This document shows, piece by piece, positions 7,414 to 8,155 of a stretch of DNA of 8,155 bases. Within the stretch, counting starts at the first letter, position 1, and every line of letters begins with the position of its first letter. The stretch comes from an uncultured Corynebacterium sp. (GTDB taxonomy: Bacteria > Actinomycetota > Actinomycetes > Mycobacteriales > Mycobacteriaceae): contig NZ_CALLDG010000149.1 of NCBI RefSeq assembly GCF_937999985.1, positions 1-8,155 of the forward strand. The letters run 5' to 3'. The notes under the pieces were generated by a model. That model did no database searches and had not been told where the DNA came from. It saw nothing but the letters and a program-made list of their open reading frames with translations. Both the position numbers and the translations under genes were made by a program.

Positions 7414-7433
7414 TTATACACACCTGTGGATAA
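7414..7433. promoter_or_regulatory. Tight inverted pair of DnaA boxes
   Basis: TTATACACA (plus, 7414-7422, fits TTATNCACA) and perfect TTATCCACA (minus, 7425-7433) face each other with 2 bp between them. Apart from one position in each arm they form a near-perfect palindrome. They lie 140-160 bp upstream of the dnaA start. Confidence 0.75.
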
Positions 7434-7447
7434 CTTCTCTGCACATG

Positions 7448-7479
7448 TTATCCCCAAGGTACAGTGCTCTTGTGGATAA
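7448..7479. promoter_or_regulatory. Inverted DnaA box pair upstream of dnaA
   Basis: TTATCCCCA (plus, 7448-7456) faces perfect TTATCCACA (minus, 7471-7479) across 14 bp. The last base of the minus-strand box pattern touches TAGAGT (minus, 7484-7479), a possible -10 for dnaA. Bound DnaA could therefore repress its own promoter, as known in other bacteria. Confidence 0.65.
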
Positions 7480-7513
7480 CTCTAATTAAAGTACGAAAAC
7501 GCTCGTGACCTGC

Positions 7514-7543
7514 ATATATAAGGTGTAAAGTAAAGGTTTAATG
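7514..7543 (-). promoter_or_regulatory. Candidate dnaA promoter in AT-rich stretch
   Basis: The minus strand carries TTAAAC, then a 17-bp spacer, then TATATG inside the run TTATATATGC. Neither hexamer is a strong match. The implied leader to the dnaA ATG is about 230 nt and includes the DnaA boxes and the palindrome. An alternative -10, TAGAGT at 7484-7479, abuts a DnaA box. The AT-rich stretch could instead serve as an unwinding region. Confidence 0.3.
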
Positions 7544-7559
7544 TTTGGGGGTGGAGGAG

Positions 7560-7568
7560 TTTTCCACA
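7560..7568 (+). promoter_or_regulatory. DnaA box (TTTTCCACA)
   Basis: Matches the TTWTNCACA consensus. It is isolated, on the rpmH side of the upstream cluster. Confidence 0.5.
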
Positions 7569-7586
7569 AGGCCAATCAATATTTGA

Positions 7587-7634
7587 CGAAGTCCGTTTTC
7601 ACCCTTACGGGTTTTTGTTCACACCCAGACTTCG
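7587..7634. repeat. Inverted repeat enclosing a small hairpin
   Basis: CGAAGTC (7587-7593) pairs with GACTTCG (7628-7634). Inside is ACCC-TTAC-GGGT (7601-7612) followed by TTTTTG, which looks like a weak plus-strand terminator. No gene upstream on the plus strand would need one, so its role is unknown. Confidence 0.3.
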
Positions 7635-7720
7635 GCGGCAAGAATGGGTGATTGCGGTGCGGTTATATGCCCATTGAGGCGGTACTTCTCGCGCTAGTTG
7701 CCGTACTGGTCCTCTAAAAT

Positions 7721-7750
7721 TTGGATAACTTCCGTCACAGCACGTATCCT
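7721..7750 (+). promoter_or_regulatory. Candidate rpmH promoter, overlapped by a DnaA-like box
   Basis: TTGGAT (7721-7726) and TATCCT (7745-7750) are separated by 18 bp and fit a housekeeping promoter moderately well. Transcription would begin near 7757, giving a leader of about 220 nt. The -35 lies within tttggataa (7720-7728), the complement of TTATCCAAA, one mismatch from a perfect DnaA box. Confidence 0.4.
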
Positions 7751-7803
7751 TGACTCGTCTATGGCAACCCACGTACGACAGCAGGTCACCACGCTGTCTA
7801 TCG

Positions 7804-7850
7804 GGTGCCTCCGGCACCGGCTCTAAAGTCCTCCGGGACTTTGCCGGTGC
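7804..7850 (+). promoter_or_regulatory. Two mutually exclusive hairpins in the rpmH leader
   Basis: Hairpin A is GGTGCC (7804-7809), loop TCC, GGCACC (7813-7818). Hairpin B is GCACCGGC (7814-7821) pairing with GCCGGTGC (7843-7850). It continues, past a 3-nt bulge (TCT), into AAAGTCC (7825-7831) with loop TCCG and GGACTTT (7836-7842), making 15 bp in all. The two share bases 7814-7818, so only one can form. Both apices contain CCTCCGG. No T-run follows, so B is not a classical terminator. An attenuator, protein-binding leader or RNA-processing signal for L34 is inferred. Confidence 0.55.
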
Positions 7851-7897
7851 AATTGTCCACTTTAATTTGTGGGCGCGCCGCTGGCTTAAGCGTTGAT

Positions 7898-7919
7898 CCC
7901 AGCCCATGTAGGGGCTGGG
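7898..7919 (+). promoter_or_regulatory. Third hairpin in the rpmH leader
   Basis: CCCAGCCC (7898-7905) pairs perfectly with GGGCTGGG (7912-7919) across the 6-nt loop ATGTAG. TGTCTGTTGTGG follows, moderately U-rich but not a true T-tract. It lies 45 nt before the rpmH ribosome binding site. It could be a stability element or a weak intrinsic terminator used for attenuation. Confidence 0.5.
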
Positions 7920-7964
7920 TGTCTGTTGTGGCTGCACGTGGCTCGTCCGCTGCTAGCGAAAGTT

Positions 7965-7970
7965 AAGGAG
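7965..7970 (+). promoter_or_regulatory. rpmH ribosome binding site
   Basis: AAGGAG lies 9 nt before the GTG at 7980. It is strong and fixes the GTG start of this short gene. Confidence 0.8.
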
Positions 7971-7979
7971 TGAAGTACC

Positions 7980-8123
7980 GTGGCCAAGGGCAAGCGTACT
8001 TTCCAGCCCAACAACCGTCGCCGTGCACGTGTGCACGGTTTCCGTACTCGCATGCGTACCCGCGCCGGCCGTGCCATCGTTTCCGCACGCCGCAACAAGG
8101 GCCGCAAGTCCCTGACTGCCTAA
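7980..8123 (+). CDS. rpmH: 50S ribosomal protein L34
   Basis: 47 residues, the normal length for L34, a small, very basic protein of the large ribosomal subunit. It starts at a GTG and reads MAKGKRTFQPNNRRRARVHG, then an Arg-rich helix region, ending RKSLTA. The KRTFQPNNRRR and HGFRTRM stretches are the conserved L34 core. A strong AAGGAG precedes it. It diverges from dnaA, the arrangement found at most bacterial origins, where rnpA usually follows. Only 32 bp remain after the TAA, and I cannot see a start of rnpA there. The long structured leader is unusual for such a small gene. Confidence 0.97.
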   Translation: MAKGKRTFQPNNRRRARVHGFRTRMRTRAGRAIVSARRNKGRKSLTA

Positions 8124-8155
8124 ATTAGGCACAGACGTTCGCTCCACCCCAATAC

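Larger units (their letters stand above)
7274..7979. other. dnaA-rpmH intergenic region with second DnaA-box cluster
   Basis: 706 bp without a gene, between divergent dnaA and rpmH. From left to right it holds a palindrome in the dnaA leader (7319-7336), a DnaA-box cluster (7414-7479, plus TTTTCCACA at 7560-7568), and an AT-rich stretch (about 7483-7544) with a candidate dnaA promoter. Next is an inverted repeat around 7587-7634, a candidate rpmH promoter at 7721-7750, and a strongly structured rpmH leader (7804-7919). It may be part of a bipartite origin or purely regulatory. Confidence 0.75.

Noticed and set aside
7605..7937. 110-codon minus-strand open frame across the rpmH leader
   Set aside because: It runs through the hairpins and the candidate promoter. 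Its composition (Arg, Ser, Gln, Cys scattered) resembles no family, and the hairpins explain the sequence better.
8124..8155. Start of rnpA after rpmH
   Set aside because: rnpA is expected next, but no start codon with a ribosome binding site or RnpA-like residues can be seen in the 32 remaining bases.

Overview
This window is the chromosome-replication locus of a high-GC Gram-positive bacterium, almost certainly a Corynebacterium or close relative. The proteins closely resemble actinobacterial DnaA, DnaN, RecF, DciA (Rv0004-type), GyrB and ribosomal protein L34. The gene order rpmH<->dnaA-dnaN-recF-dciA-gyrB is the conserved actinobacterial origin arrangement. DnaN is 394 residues from its best start, and no gnd gene lies between dnaN and recF, which also fits Corynebacterium. 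I cannot name the species from sequence alone.

Layout. On the minus strand, reading from right to left: dnaA (7273-5519), a 615-bp gap rich in DnaA boxes, dnaN (4903-3719), recF (3670-2357), dciA (2367-1840, overlapping the recF end), and gyrB (1729 to the window edge, about 107 C-terminal residues missing). Diverging from dnaA on the plus strand is rpmH (7980-8123), separated from it by a 706-bp gap.

The two gaps hold the non-coding interest. The dnaA-dnaN gap has three perfect DnaA boxes (TTATCCACA), several near-matches, an AT-rich tract, and a TAG-repeat next to a box-like sequence that resembles a DnaA-trio unwinding element. This is the best candidate for oriC. The dnaA-rpmH gap has a second cluster with two perfect boxes, one of them in a tight inverted pair, so the origin may be bipartite. 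This gap also holds a perfect 18-bp palindrome in the dnaA leader. The rpmH leader, of roughly 220 nt, can form two mutually exclusive hairpins followed by a third.

Functionally, DnaA binds the boxes and opens the origin, and DciA is expected to help deliver the replicative helicase. DnaN is the sliding clamp that makes the polymerase processive, RecF acts at gaps and stalled forks, and gyrase removes the supercoils ahead of the fork. The protein-coding content is ordinary core genome. I see no mobile element, CRISPR array, toxin-antitoxin pair or novel gene system. The items worth following up are the regulatory DNA and RNA structures.
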